Shown here one piece after another: positions 36,137 to 45,306 of a DNA stretch of 64,000 nt. The notes beneath the pieces were generated by a model, which saw only the letters and a program-made list of their open reading frames with translations, had not been told where the DNA came from and ran no database searches. Both the position numbers and the translations under genes were made by a program. The DNA is taken from positions 2,356,001-2,420,000 of the forward strand of contig OY759981.1 of the NCBI GenBank assembly GCA_963662895.1. The letters are read 5' to 3'. The stretch is from GWE2-42-39 sp963662895. Lineage in GTDB: Bacteria; Bacteroidota; Bacteroidia; Bacteroidales; Prolixibacteraceae. Position 1 is the stretch's first letter. Each line of letters starts with the position of its first letter.

Positions 36137-36811
36137 ATGGCAAATTTTAATTACGAAGACGTTGGTTTAAAAGATTATAAAGAGTGCTGGGATTACCAGG
36201 AAAAGATACTGAACGAAATTGTTCAGGAAAAAAGAACCAATAACTCGCCAACAGGAAAGAACCGGTTTCTGCTGGTTGAGCACCCGCATGTTTATACCCT
36301 GGGTAAAAGTGGCGACGAGCATAACCTGCTTGTCCAGGCCGATTTTCTAAAAAAGATAGAGGCTACTTTTTGCAGAATTAACCGGGGCGGTGATATTACT
36401 TACCACGGACCAGGACAACTGGTCGGCTACCCTATTATTGACCTTGAATATTACAAGATCGGGGTACACGGATACATTGAGAAAATGGAAGATGCCATTA
36501 TCGCTACGATTGCTGAATACGGAATCGCTGGCGGGCGGAAAGAAGGAGCGACCGGTGTTTGGCTCGATGCAGAAAAACCAGCCAAAGCCCGGAAAATCTG
36601 TGCCATCGGGGTAAGGGTTAGCCGCTATGTTACCATGCACGGGTTTGCACTGAACGTGAATACTGATATGCGCTATTTCAATTATATCAATCCATGCGGT
36701 TTTGTAAGCTCCGGGGTAACATCCATTGAGCGGGAACTGGGGAAGAAGGTGGATATGCAGGAGCTGAAAGATATTGCGAAAGCAAAATTCAATACAGTTT
36801 TTTTGTTATAA
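36137..36811 (+). CDS. lipB: Octanoyltransferase LipB
   Basis: Moves the octanoyl group from acyl carrier protein to lipoyl-dependent enzymes, supplying the LipA substrate. The 224-residue protein shows the family pieces LVEHPHVYTLGKSG, RGGDITYHGPGQLVGYPI, the Lys-containing KICAIGVRVSRYVTMHGFAL and the catalytic Cys motif NPCGFVSSGVTS. Length is normal. The DNA around its last codons and stop is repeated just downstream (see repeat entry). Confidence 0.95.
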   Translation: MANFNYEDVGLKDYKECWDYQEKILNEIVQEKRTNNSPTGKNRFLLVEHPHVYTLGKSGDEHNLLVQADFLKKIEATFCRINRGGDITYHGPGQLVGYPIIDLEYYKIGVHGYIEKMEDAIIATIAEYGIAGGRKEGATGVWLDAEKPAKARKICAIGVRVSRYVTMHGFALNVNTDMRYFNYINPCGFVSSGVTSIERELGKKVDMQELKDIAKAKFNTVFLL

Positions 36812-36890
36812 TCAACGGGGTAAGTAACCCACAAGCAAAATTCAATACAGGCAGGCCGTTATAATTCAACCCGGGGTAAGTGAGGCACGA
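36781..36890. repeat. Tandem duplication of the 3' end of lipB
   Basis: AGCAAAATTCAATACAG at 36781-36797 recurs exactly at 36834-36850. Each copy is followed by an imperfect repeat through GTTATAAT and GGGGTAAGT, so lipB codons, stop and trailing DNA are duplicated with a 53-bp offset. Only the first copy ends the reading frame of lipB. Confidence 0.8.
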
Positions 36891-36905
36891 ACGCAACCCC
36901 GGGTT
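36868..36905 (+). terminator. Hairpin after lipB, possible terminator
   Basis: Perfect 9-bp arms AACCCGGGG (36868-36876) and CCCCGGGTT (36897-36905) around a 20-nt loop. The tail is ATTTATG, so the T-tract is poor. A second short hairpin (GTCCC/GGGAC, 36916-36930) follows. Confidence 0.45.
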
Positions 36906-37009
36906 ATTTATGTATGTCCCCGTCAGGGACAGCAAGCCTCCATCGTACAAAGGTCAACGCCCCTTAAACGCGAAGCGTCAAACCCTCAAACTTTTCAAAC
37001 ATAAGAGAA

Positions 37010-37741
37010 TTATAGTTCTTTAATTTTTATGTTCCGGAACCACGCGCCACCGCCATGATCCTGAAGACCAATATACCCGTCTTTCGACATGTTCAGGAAT
37101 TCAGGGTAATCGCTGAATTTACTTTTCATGACCATTTCTTTCCATTCGGGAGTCCATAAAGTATATGCAGCAACTTTTTCACCGTTTTGCCAGTGTTCGA
37201 CTTTCCCATGGTTTACAATGATCCGGATTTGGTTCCATTCGCTGTAAGGTTTTACATTTTGCGGGTTTGGCGCAACCAGGTCATAAGCCGCCCCTGCCAG
37301 TTGTTCAGGATGAAGTTCCATCGGGAAATTTTCGTCATCCAGTATTTGCATCTCGGGGGCACCATGCCACATTGCCTGGCCGGGCAATTCGGTTACCAGG
37401 TATAAAATACCGCTATTACCGGCTTTTGCAATTTTCCATTCGAGTTTTAATTCGAAGTTCGAAAACTTTTTTCCCGTAATAATATCTCCACCGCTTCCGG
37501 CTTCTCCCCGGTCTGATTCTTCGCAAAACAGGACACCATCTTTTACGGCCCAGCCTGATTCAGGGAATTTATCCATGTTATATCCGCGCCAGCCATTGGT
37601 GGTTTTCCCGTCAAAAAGGAGTTGCCAGCCTTCTTTTATTTCTTTCTTTGAAAGGGTATTCAAAGGCGGTTCTTTCTCAGTGCATGCAAACAGTCCGATT
37701 AAAACGGCTGTTAAAACCAATATTGAAAATTTTTGTTTCAT
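37010..37741 (-). CDS. DUF1080 lipoprotein (3-keto-disaccharide hydrolase-like domain)
   Basis: From the ATG at 37741 (243 residues) there is a lipoprotein signal ending IGLFAC (Cys at about residue 20). A single DUF1080 jelly-roll domain follows, with GWQLLFDGKTTNGWRGYN at its start, NSGILYLV, MWHGAPEMQILDD and a C-terminal GYIGLQDHGGGAWFRNIKIK. The fold is concanavalin-like. Some members hydrolyse 3-keto-glycosides produced by Gfo/Idh/MocA-type dehydrogenases, and one such gene lies immediately upstream. It is the last gene of the region's sugar operon. Substrate unknown. Confidence 0.88.
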   Translation of the reverse strand: MKQKFSILVLTAVLIGLFACTEKEPPLNTLSKKEIKEGWQLLFDGKTTNGWRGYNMDKFPESGWAVKDGVLFCEESDRGEAGSGGDIITGKKFSNFELKLEWKIAKAGNSGILYLVTELPGQAMWHGAPEMQILDDENFPMELHPEQLAGAAYDLVAPNPQNVKPYSEWNQIRIIVNHGKVEHWQNGEKVAAYTLWTPEWKEMVMKSKFSDYPEFLNMSKDGYIGLQDHGGGAWFRNIKIKEL

Positions 37742-37760
37742 TGGGATATTGTTTATTTGT

Positions 37761-39239
37761 TTATAAGATCCAACCTTCACGGTAGGTATGTTTAATCCAT
37801 TCTTCGGAAGAAGCTTTTGTCAGGATTTCAATTTTCTTTGTATCAAAGCGGGGATCGCCGTTCACTACGGTAAACTTATCGGATGTAACCACGCTTATTT
37901 TTTCAGTATCCGAAATATTGGTGATACACATTTTTTCGCCGTCCCATAACAGTTTCTTGTCGAGTTCCTGTAAGCGGATGGCCAGGTTGCCCATTACCAC
38001 ACTTTCGGACAGAGGCCCGGAATAATCGAAATTTGAATTGGTGTTCACCCTGCTTTCAGGACTTTCCTTACAGGCACGTACCCAGTCGTTCCAATGACCG
38101 TAGGTTCCGCCTTCTATGCGTCGCAGTGTTTTTTCAGGCATTGTGTAACTTTCCCTTAGCTCACGCGGGAACATGACATATCCGTCGCCAAACAGTCCAC
38201 ACGACAGTTTCCCTTTTGTCCCTATAAACAAAGCCCCCCCGTTAATATCGCCAAAAGGAATTCCCTTGTCCAGATCATCAGGCCGATCCGGTTTCAGGCC
38301 TCCGTCGTACCAGTAAAGGTTAACCGGGGGCATGGCCAGCCTGGGCATATTTTCGCGTGCCGGGAATTCGTATTTTATACGGGATGCAATCGGGGCACTT
38401 TCGGTATTTACCTGCGACGAGCTCCCCTGTACACTAAGCGGGTACTTCAGTTTTAAGGCCTGGAACACCGGATCGAGGATATGGCATCCCATATCGCCCA
38501 GTGCACCGGTACCGAAATCCCACCATGCACGCCAGTTCCACGGAGTATAAGCCGAGTGATAGGGTCTCATTGCAGCCGGTCCGATCCATAGGTCCCAATC
38601 CAGTGTTTTCGGGACTTTCATCCCTTCGATCGGGCGTTCGAGCCCCTGCGGCCAGATCGGACGGTTTGTCCAGGCATGAACTTCTGTTACATCACCAATA
38701 GCCCCGTCCCAGATCATCTCACAAATTTCGCGTACCGAGTCGCTTGAGTTCCCCTGGTTCCCCATCTGCGAAACAATTCCGTATTTTCGTGCAGTCTCGG
38801 TTAAAACACGGGCTTCGTAAACCGAATGGGCCAAAGGCTTCTGAATAAGCACATGTTTTCCGGCCCGCATTGAGGCAGTTCCGATAATGGCATGACTATG
38901 ATCGGGAGTTGCAATCAGCACTGCATCAATATCTTTTTGTTCCAGCATCTTACGATAATCCTTGTAGCGTTTGGCATTCGGATAATCCTTAAAAGTTTTT
39001 GCAGCGTAGTCCCAATCGACATCACAAAGGGCAACCACATTTTTATCGGCAGTTACTCTCAAATCGCGGCGGCCAATACCGCCTACGCCAACACCTGCGA
39101 TATTCAGTTTATCGCTTGGTGCGACATGACCTAATCCGCTTATGGCATAGCCGGGCAATATGGTCAATGCTGCCCCGGCAGAGGTCATGCCTACAAATTT
39201 GCGGCGTGAGATTGATTTTTGATTGTTTTTTTCTTCCAT
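37761..39239 (-). CDS. Gfo/Idh/MocA family oxidoreductase with Tat signal
   Basis: NAD(P)-dependent sugar oxidoreductase family. The protein (492 residues from the ATG at 39239) begins with a Tat signal containing SRRKFVG, implying folding with cofactor and export to the periplasm. A Rossmann fold follows, with GVGVGGIGRRDLRV, VVALCDVDWDYA and the family motif KHVLIQKPLAHSVYEA (catalytic Lys of EKP, here QKP). The C-terminal beta domain has the region around WNWRAWWDFGTGALGDMGCH. It sits between the ROK kinase and DUF1080 genes, consistent with periplasmic sugar oxidation. The Glu-to-Gln change in EKP is seen in other exported members. Confidence 0.9.
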   Translation of the reverse strand: MEEKNNQKSISRRKFVGMTSAGAALTILPGYAISGLGHVAPSDKLNIAGVGVGGIGRRDLRVTADKNVVALCDVDWDYAAKTFKDYPNAKRYKDYRKMLEQKDIDAVLIATPDHSHAIIGTASMRAGKHVLIQKPLAHSVYEARVLTETARKYGIVSQMGNQGNSSDSVREICEMIWDGAIGDVTEVHAWTNRPIWPQGLERPIEGMKVPKTLDWDLWIGPAAMRPYHSAYTPWNWRAWWDFGTGALGDMGCHILDPVFQALKLKYPLSVQGSSSQVNTESAPIASRIKYEFPARENMPRLAMPPVNLYWYDGGLKPDRPDDLDKGIPFGDINGGALFIGTKGKLSCGLFGDGYVMFPRELRESYTMPEKTLRRIEGGTYGHWNDWVRACKESPESRVNTNSNFDYSGPLSESVVMGNLAIRLQELDKKLLWDGEKMCITNISDTEKISVVTSDKFTVVNGDPRFDTKKIEILTKASSEEWIKHTYREGWIL

Positions 39240-39282
39240 TTTAATTTGAATTAATTGGTACAAAAAGAAATAAGAATATTTA

Positions 39283-40173
39283 TTATTTACCGGCTTCTTT
39301 TGCAAAACATGCAGCGCCCAGGGCCCCTGATAAATCGCCAAACTGTGCCTTTACAATTTCTGCTTTATTTCCACCTGTCCGCCATTCATACTCTGCCATA
39401 AATTTTTCAAGAGGGATAAATAAATCATCGCCGGCTTCCGTAATGCCACCTCCCAGAATGATCATTTCAGGCGAAAGAATATTGGTTAACGAGGCCAGCC
39501 CTATCGCCAGTTTCTTTACAGAAGTAAGCCATACTTCTGTGGCAAAGTTGTCCCCGTTTCTGAACGCTTCCAATAACTGGTCTGTTGAGCCGAATTTTCC
39601 TGAAGTCCGTTTTTCAATACTGCAATTCCCGATTGCCTCTTCCAGGCTTCCCGGCATTCCGACGATATCAATATCCCCGTCACTGTCGATCACCATATGT
39701 CCCAGATGTCCGGCTTTATGGAATGATCCCTGGTACGGTTTTCCGTCAATTAGAAGAGCCCCGCCAACTCCTGTGCCCAGTGTAAGCATAACCGCGTTTT
39801 TTGCATTCTTCGCAGCCCCGATCCGAGCTTCGGCCATCATTGCAGCAATGGCATCGTTCAACACGAATGTCTGACTTTTCAGGAACCCGGTCCAAACAAA
39901 ATTTCCCAACCCCTGCAACCGGCCCGGCATATAGGCAATAGCCGAATTTGTATTGTCCGGAAGGCCGGGCGCCGAAATGCCAATCCGCGACCCCTGACAT
40001 TTCAATTTACCCTGTATTTCCTGAACAGATGTTGCAACGGCTGTTTTCCATATCGTATCATCGCCGTCGTTTGTCGGCTGATAATACCGGTGTAAAATAT
40101 TTCCGGTATCATCAATAGCTACTGCTTTTATACGTGAACCCCCAAGGTCAATTCCGATTGTAATATTTGTCAT
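39283..40173 (-). CDS. ROK family sugar kinase
   Basis: Cytoplasmic sugar kinase, probably glucokinase-like. The 296-residue protein has the ATP phosphate motif IGIDLGGSRIKAVAIDD at the N-terminus, DAIAAMMAEARIG with the catalytic Asp region, and TLGTGVGGALLIDG plus KAGHLGHMVID of the ROK signature. The usual zinc motif CxCGxxGCxE after the His-containing segment is absent; the sequence there is DIDIVGMPGSLEEAIGN. Zinc-free ROK proteins are known, so activity is still possible. It is encoded between the URO-D-like and Gfo/Idh/MocA genes. Substrate is not evident. Confidence 0.88.
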   Translation of the reverse strand: MTNITIGIDLGGSRIKAVAIDDTGNILHRYYQPTNDGDDTIWKTAVATSVQEIQGKLKCQGSRIGISAPGLPDNTNSAIAYMPGRLQGLGNFVWTGFLKSQTFVLNDAIAAMMAEARIGAAKNAKNAVMLTLGTGVGGALLIDGKPYQGSFHKAGHLGHMVIDSDGDIDIVGMPGSLEEAIGNCSIEKRTSGKFGSTDQLLEAFRNGDNFATEVWLTSVKKLAIGLASLTNILSPEMIILGGGITEAGDDLFIPLEKFMAEYEWRTGGNKAEIVKAQFGDLSGALGAACFAKEAGK

Positions 40174-40237
40174 ATTTTTTAGTTAGATCTTAGAAACATA
40201 AACAATGTTCGTTCTTTTCAGGGAATTCCAAATTTCC

Positions 40238-41497
40238 TTACATTCCGTTAAATTCCTTTACCGCGTCAATCATTGCCACGATGTTTTCTACCGGGACGTT
40301 AGCCTGAATATTATGAACGGTGTTGAAAACAAATCCCCCGCCTTTAGCAAAAATGTCGCACAAACGAAGCACTTCGGCCCTCACTTCCCCGGGAGTCGTA
40401 TAAGGCAATGTTTTCTGGGTATCGATTCCTCCGCCCCAAAATACAAGCTCTTTCCCGTATGTTTTTTTCAGGTGCTCAGGGGCCATCCCCACGGCATTGA
40501 TCTGCACGGGGTTGATAATATCGAATCCGGCTTCAATGAACCTCGGCATGAACGGCTCCACCGCGCCACACGAATGTTTAAAAGTTTTCCAGTTGGTATT
40601 GGAATGAACCCAGTTATTAATCCGCTGGTAATAAGGCAACCATAAGTCGTCGAACTGTTCAGGGGCACAAAACGTCGAGCCCTGTGTCCCGAAATCGGTT
40701 CCGCAGATAAAAACGGCATCTATATTGTCGCCGATCACCTGTTGCAACCGCTTAAAATTTTCTACTGCTATTTCCGACTGGCGGTCGAAGATTGCCCGGA
40801 TATAATCAGGCCTTATCAGAATACTCATATACCATTCGGTAATATCGCGGATACCTTTGGGCTTTTTCAGCTTTATGCCGGGAATATGGGCAATATCGCC
40901 CAGGGCCGTACCCCCCAGCCCGGCGATCACGGCTTTCCCGGTAGCACGGGCATTGCGGGCAGTCGTTTCCCAGTAAACCAGGTCTTTGTCAGAAACCAAC
41001 CCGTACTCTTCCAGGTTATTTTCAGGATCGAGTTTTTCTTCGCCAACAGGCTGCTGACGGATAATAGCATCAAAAAAATAACCGGTTTGGGGCATACGGC
41101 CAGACGGTTCAGCAGAAAGGTCTCCCTGCGGATACATCAGGACATCGCCATTCGCGGCAGTTGTTGTACGAAAACCTTCGGGTACCAGCACAATCTGTCC
41201 CCAGGGGGTTTTATATTCCTTGAATGGCCCGTGATTGCAGAAACCAAATGAATTTTTTTGTCCTTTTGCACCAACCACATCAATTCCTATGACATCAACC
41301 AGTTCGCTGTCAATCTCGCCCAACATCTGGTAAGGATCGGTAACCCGCACCGGACGTTTGTCCAGTCCGTAATATTCACGAAGTTTTTCCACCACCAGCA
41401 CATGGATGCCGGTAACCGAAGTGGAGCCGAAATCGATCACTACCTGATCGGGTTCCTGATGGTTTACAGTCTTTCTGAAACGTTCTAATGAGTTCAT
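40238..41497 (-). CDS. Uroporphyrinogen decarboxylase (URO-D) superfamily protein
   Basis: The 419-residue protein has the URO-D TIM-barrel pattern: an N-terminal RFRKTVNHQEPDQVVIDFG and a central DAVFICGTDFGTQGST. Metal-ligand-type motifs of the methyltransferase branch follow: KHSCGAVEPFMP (His, Cys), WGGGIDTQKTLP and VFNTVHNIQANVP. The N-terminal Arg motifs that bind the porphyrin carboxylates in HemE are not seen, so haem synthesis is unlikely. It resembles the MtaA/CmuA-like branch, whose members move methyl groups via corrinoids, but no corrinoid protein is nearby. It heads a sugar operon and lies divergent to an AraC regulator. True function unknown. Confidence 0.85.
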   Translation of the reverse strand: MNSLERFRKTVNHQEPDQVVIDFGSTSVTGIHVLVVEKLREYYGLDKRPVRVTDPYQMLGEIDSELVDVIGIDVVGAKGQKNSFGFCNHGPFKEYKTPWGQIVLVPEGFRTTTAANGDVLMYPQGDLSAEPSGRMPQTGYFFDAIIRQQPVGEEKLDPENNLEEYGLVSDKDLVYWETTARNARATGKAVIAGLGGTALGDIAHIPGIKLKKPKGIRDITEWYMSILIRPDYIRAIFDRQSEIAVENFKRLQQVIGDNIDAVFICGTDFGTQGSTFCAPEQFDDLWLPYYQRINNWVHSNTNWKTFKHSCGAVEPFMPRFIEAGFDIINPVQINAVGMAPEHLKKTYGKELVFWGGGIDTQKTLPYTTPGEVRAEVLRLCDIFAKGGGFVFNTVHNIQANVPVENIVAMIDAVKEFNGM

Positions 41498-41745
41498 CTG
41501 TATTAATTCGTGTTATACTTCTTCATTTTTATTCTTTTCATATCGCCTGTTATTAAAAAAGTACACATAAAATATTCCCCTTTCGGAGAGGCCAAAGCTT
41601 ATCCGTCAATTGGTAACTAACTGATAATATAAGGATAACAAAATATCTGTATATCAAAGGAACAAATTTTTTTTTAGTATTACTGATACTATTTTCCTGC
41701 ATTTTTCACTTTTTTTATTCAAATTAGTAGCAATATTGTATTATT
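41498..41745. promoter_or_regulatory. Divergent regulatory region of the sugar operon and AraC gene
   Basis: This 248-bp AT-rich stretch between the URO-D-like and araC-like starts must hold both promoters and probably the regulator's binding sites. I see no exact TAnnTTTG match and no obvious inverted repeat. Confidence 0.45.
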
Positions 41746-42630
41746 ATGAAGCCAATTATTGAACGGTTAAAAAAAGAAGCCAAAGCATCGTTTGTCCTTC
41801 AAAAAGACGTTTACCCTTATTATCCTACCCCTTGGCACTATCATCCTGAATATGAACTGGTACTCGTGCTGAAAAGTACCGGTAAAAAAGTAGTTGGCGA
41901 CCACATCAGTAATTTCTCCGATGGCGACCTTACCTTTATGGGGCCATACCTTCCCCACGTATACCAAAACGACCAGAGATATTACGAAGGCAACCAAAAA
42001 CTGACAGCCGAAGCCATTGTCATTCATTTTACAGAAAACTTTTTAGGCGAATATTTTTTTAATATCAGTGAAATGGAACCTATCCGGAATTTACTTGAAG
42101 AGTCGGTTACCGGTTTTACTATTACCGGCAACACAAGAAAACTGGTCGCAAAAAAAATGAGCAGGATGTTACAGATGGAAGGCCCTCAAAAAATTATTGA
42201 ATTACTGACTGTCCTTCATATCCTGGCCGGGACAGAGGAAAAAGAAAGACTGGCCAACCCTGGTTTTATTGACAACTGCAGAATGTCGGGCTCTGAAAAA
42301 ATTACCAGGGTATGTGATTATATCATGAAAAACTTTACGAAGGATATAAGTCTGCAGGAGGTAGCAAAAATTGCCAGTATGTCGCCTAACGCGTTTTGCC
42401 TTTTCTTTAAACAACGTACCCGGAAAACCTTTATTAATTTCCTGAACGAAGTACGGATCGGATACGCCTGCAAATTATTATCAGGCAACCAGTACAATAT
42501 CTCTGAAATATGCTACATAAGCGGCTTCCAGAATTTATCGAATTTTAACCGGCAGTTTAAAAAGACCGTACATAAAACGCCTCTTGAATACAAAAAAGAA
42601 CTGGCCCTGATTAGCAGTAAAAGCCAGTAG
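41746..42630 (+). CDS. AraC family transcriptional regulator with cupin sensor domain
   Basis: The 294-residue protein has an N-terminal cupin sensor (WHYHPEYELVLVLKSTGKK, GDLTFMGPYLPHVY) and a C-terminal AraC double helix-turn-helix from about residue 185. The domain reads KDISLQEVAKIASMSPNAFC and ends NISEICYISGFQNLSNFNRQ with the conserved FKKTVHKTPLEY. Such regulators bind a sugar through the cupin and activate neighbouring operons. It is divergent to the URO-D/ROK/Gfo/DUF1080 operon and is its likely activator. Confidence 0.92.
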   Translation: MKPIIERLKKEAKASFVLQKDVYPYYPTPWHYHPEYELVLVLKSTGKKVVGDHISNFSDGDLTFMGPYLPHVYQNDQRYYEGNQKLTAEAIVIHFTENFLGEYFFNISEMEPIRNLLEESVTGFTITGNTRKLVAKKMSRMLQMEGPQKIIELLTVLHILAGTEEKERLANPGFIDNCRMSGSEKITRVCDYIMKNFTKDISLQEVAKIASMSPNAFCLFFKQRTRKTFINFLNEVRIGYACKLLSGNQYNISEICYISGFQNLSNFNRQFKKTVHKTPLEYKKELALISSKSQ

Positions 42631-42730
42631 AATTATTATTGTTTTTTTAATTTCAATGAGTTTATGGTATAACTTATTACTTTGTGCTATATGATTACTC
42701 ATCTTTTTTAATGTCGTCCGGCGATTTTTT

Positions 42731-45013
42731 TTATCCTTTGCTAATGATATCCAAAAAATCAATCGGATAATTACTGTTGTACAATTCGGAATACAGTTTT
42801 ACGTAGTTTTGATACGTTGATTTAGCCAGACTATGTTTTCCCTGTGCGCTCAAAATCCGGATTTTTGTTTGTAATGCTGTTTCATTCAACTCATCGTATA
42901 TGCTTATAATCCCGGCCAGTTCGAGCAGCAAAACATCGTCCCGTTCATTTATTCGATCAAGCAGGCCGAGGCATACCTCAATGATCCGGGAACTGAAACG
43001 ATCCTGAAAGGTATCCATCCACGAGACATCAAAGGAAGGGAGAAATTTCCCGTTTCTCAAAATTACAAGTAATTCCCGGATCATCGGGAGCAACTGTCGT
43101 TTACCTTCATTTTCTTCGATAGCCGACAATAACTTTTCAACCTCATAATAATCGCAGTAAAAATTTCCGGTTGTTTCCAACGACCACATTTTATCCCTGA
43201 AAGCAATGTTCAGCCCTGTACAATCGGTCAATGCCTGACGCAGGTTCTGGATACTGGTTCCCCGGGTATTTTTGGCATTGGCCGCACTCATCCCCGGCCA
43301 CAAAAGTTCGCTCATCCTTTTCGAACTGATCCCTTTTTTACCCGGGCTGCTATGTAAAAGGATTAAAACAAACAACTGTTTCAGTTTAGGCGAAAGTTTA
43401 TGGCTAATGTCAGTTCCTCCGGTACAAATAATTTTCAGGTTTCCAAAACAAATTATTTGTTCGTTGCTGCCTGATCTTTGTAAAGGTTCATTTTTCCATG
43501 ATATATCAGAGACCGGATCCACGTGTTTTCCCTTTTTCTTTTTCCTGAAAATGAAAAGGGCAACTGTTATAATAACCAACAGCAAAATAATGCCTGTCAT
43601 CAGAATTCCGGATCGCCTGTTTTTAATGGGAGGAACGAGGCAGGCTTCCTTGATTTCCTGTTCATTCAGTTCCCGTTCCCATATTTTTATATCACCTATA
43701 TAACCGACAAAAAATTCTTCCCAGAGGTTGCTGCCAATCAAGAGACTATGGTCGGAACCCGTATAATCAGCAATCAACCTGATCTGATCTGTCATTTTTC
43801 CATTCAGAAAAAATTTCAGCTTTTTTTCAAGTGCAGAATAAACCACCCCTACATGTGTCCATTTATCAATCCCTACAGGTGAGCTTTTTGATATGTAATC
43901 TTTAATCCCGGCCATGGTAAAGGTGAGCTTCCCATCGTGAATTTTCAGCACAAAATTGGTCCCTTTGCCCAGGATACTGTTATTGTTTCCCAGTTTGGTC
44001 GGTTTGATCCAAACGGAGATACTGAATGCCGAACCTAAAATAGATTTACTTTCGATCCCGGCATCCACATAGCCATCGTGAAAAAAGGCCACCGGTCCCT
44101 GCTGGTCATCTGTAGTGAAGGTTACATCCTGGATAATAAATTCATTGTTTCCGGGACGGCATAGATTTTTAACGCCCTTGTCGAAATGAAAATATTCGCT
44201 TAATGCAAAACCGGGTTCCAGCCTGATTCCCCGGAATATTTTCATACTTTTTTCGTTGTTCGGTGCATTTAAAATAACATCAGGTGAAAACTGGTAACCC
44301 GCTTTATATGGTTTTAACAGGAACTGCCCCAATAACGGAAAACTAAAATAACCATTAATTTTTATGGCTGGTTGATCTTTCAGTAAAACACCGGGGAGCA
44401 AACCATCGTTGGATGAAACCACCCCAAAATTTTTTTTATGCTTGTTTAAGCCTCCTGCCAAATCTGCTAATTTTGGCAGATCTGTATTTTCAGCCCGGAT
44501 AAAATTGGGCATTTTGCCCCGGGCCTGCCAAAGTTTTATTAAACCTTCGGATGAAGCCTGGTTCCCGGATATTTCAACCAAAAGCAATTCCCTGACAGAA
44601 AAAGACGGGAGCCGTGCAATATCCAGTGAATCCTCTGCATGCAACTGGTAAATGTCAAATTCATCAGGAGAAATAAAAATTATTTTTGAAGAACTATTCA
44701 GATTAATACTCCCGGAGTTACCGAAAATTACAGGAATAATTTTCCCCTGATTATGTATTTTTTTTAAAACATCTTCGAGTTCCTTTGAACCGGTCTCTCT
44801 TCCATCAATGGCAAACGGAATTTTTCCGTTCAGAAAACCGGCATACTTACTGACATCCGGAGCCTGAATAAGTACATATGAAGTTAACCTGATTTCCAAC
44901 CTAAGGCTATCAGGCAACTCTGCATAATTTTTATTCCCTGCTTTTATTCCTGAATAGTAAAGGCAAAAGAAGCAGATAAAAAAGATACGCTGTATAACCG
45001 GACTGATCTGCAA
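42731..45013 (-). CDS. Transmembrane SARP-like regulator with periplasmic LamG-like sensor
   Basis: The 760-residue protein has an unusual order: a signal or first helix (about 8-25) and a periplasmic alpha/beta domain (about 35-240). A LamG/concanavalin-like jelly roll follows (about 305-455, with FSISVWIKP, WTHVGVVYSA and YIGDIKIWERELNEQEI). Next come one transmembrane helix (about 468-489) with a Lys-rich stop-transfer, and a cytoplasmic OmpR-type winged helix (about 518-615, LSPKLKQLFVLILLHSS, SELLWPG). The C-terminus is a helical BTAD-like domain (about 620-755). That is a one-component regulator tying an outside signal, plausibly a glycan, to transcription. It lies 596 bp upstream of and divergent to fecI of the SusCD locus. 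Target and ligand are inference. Confidence 0.75.
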   Translation of the reverse strand: MQISPVIQRIFFICFFCLYYSGIKAGNKNYAELPDSLRLEIRLTSYVLIQAPDVSKYAGFLNGKIPFAIDGRETGSKELEDVLKKIHNQGKIIPVIFGNSGSINLNSSSKIIFISPDEFDIYQLHAEDSLDIARLPSFSVRELLLVEISGNQASSEGLIKLWQARGKMPNFIRAENTDLPKLADLAGGLNKHKKNFGVVSSNDGLLPGVLLKDQPAIKINGYFSFPLLGQFLLKPYKAGYQFSPDVILNAPNNEKSMKIFRGIRLEPGFALSEYFHFDKGVKNLCRPGNNEFIIQDVTFTTDDQQGPVAFFHDGYVDAGIESKSILGSAFSISVWIKPTKLGNNNSILGKGTNFVLKIHDGKLTFTMAGIKDYISKSSPVGIDKWTHVGVVYSALEKKLKFFLNGKMTDQIRLIADYTGSDHSLLIGSNLWEEFFVGYIGDIKIWERELNEQEIKEACLVPPIKNRRSGILMTGIILLLVIITVALFIFRKKKKGKHVDPVSDISWKNEPLQRSGSNEQIICFGNLKIICTGGTDISHKLSPKLKQLFVLILLHSSPGKKGISSKRMSELLWPGMSAANAKNTRGTSIQNLRQALTDCTGLNIAFRDKMWSLETTGNFYCDYYEVEKLLSAIEENEGKRQLLPMIRELLVILRNGKFLPSFDVSWMDTFQDRFSSRIIEVCLGLLDRINERDDVLLLELAGIISIYDELNETALQTKIRILSAQGKHSLAKSTYQNYVKLYSELYNSNYPIDFLDIISKG

Positions 45014-45306
45014 TGCAGGTTTTGTTTTAGTATTTGTTTTTGTCTTACAAATCTAAAAAATATGTGCCATGAGAAAAAGATTGTGATCTAAAGATGAGCT
45101 ATTTTATAAAAATCCGGATTGGTTTGGCTTCGGTCTTACGAACGAGAGTTGGAAACTCATGTTCCCCACAGAAAGCGACAAAACTACTTTTTCCAATTTT
45201 TCCTCATGTTTTTCCAGGAGAAGTAGCCGGGATATGTTTTTGGCTCATAGCCCCAAACGGCATGCTAAATAATGATTATCAGCACAATTTTATGGCTGCC
45301 AAAATT

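Noticed and set aside
40238..41497. URO-D-like gene considered as haem-pathway hemE
   Set aside because: Porphyrin-binding Arg motifs are absent and the neighbours are sugar genes.
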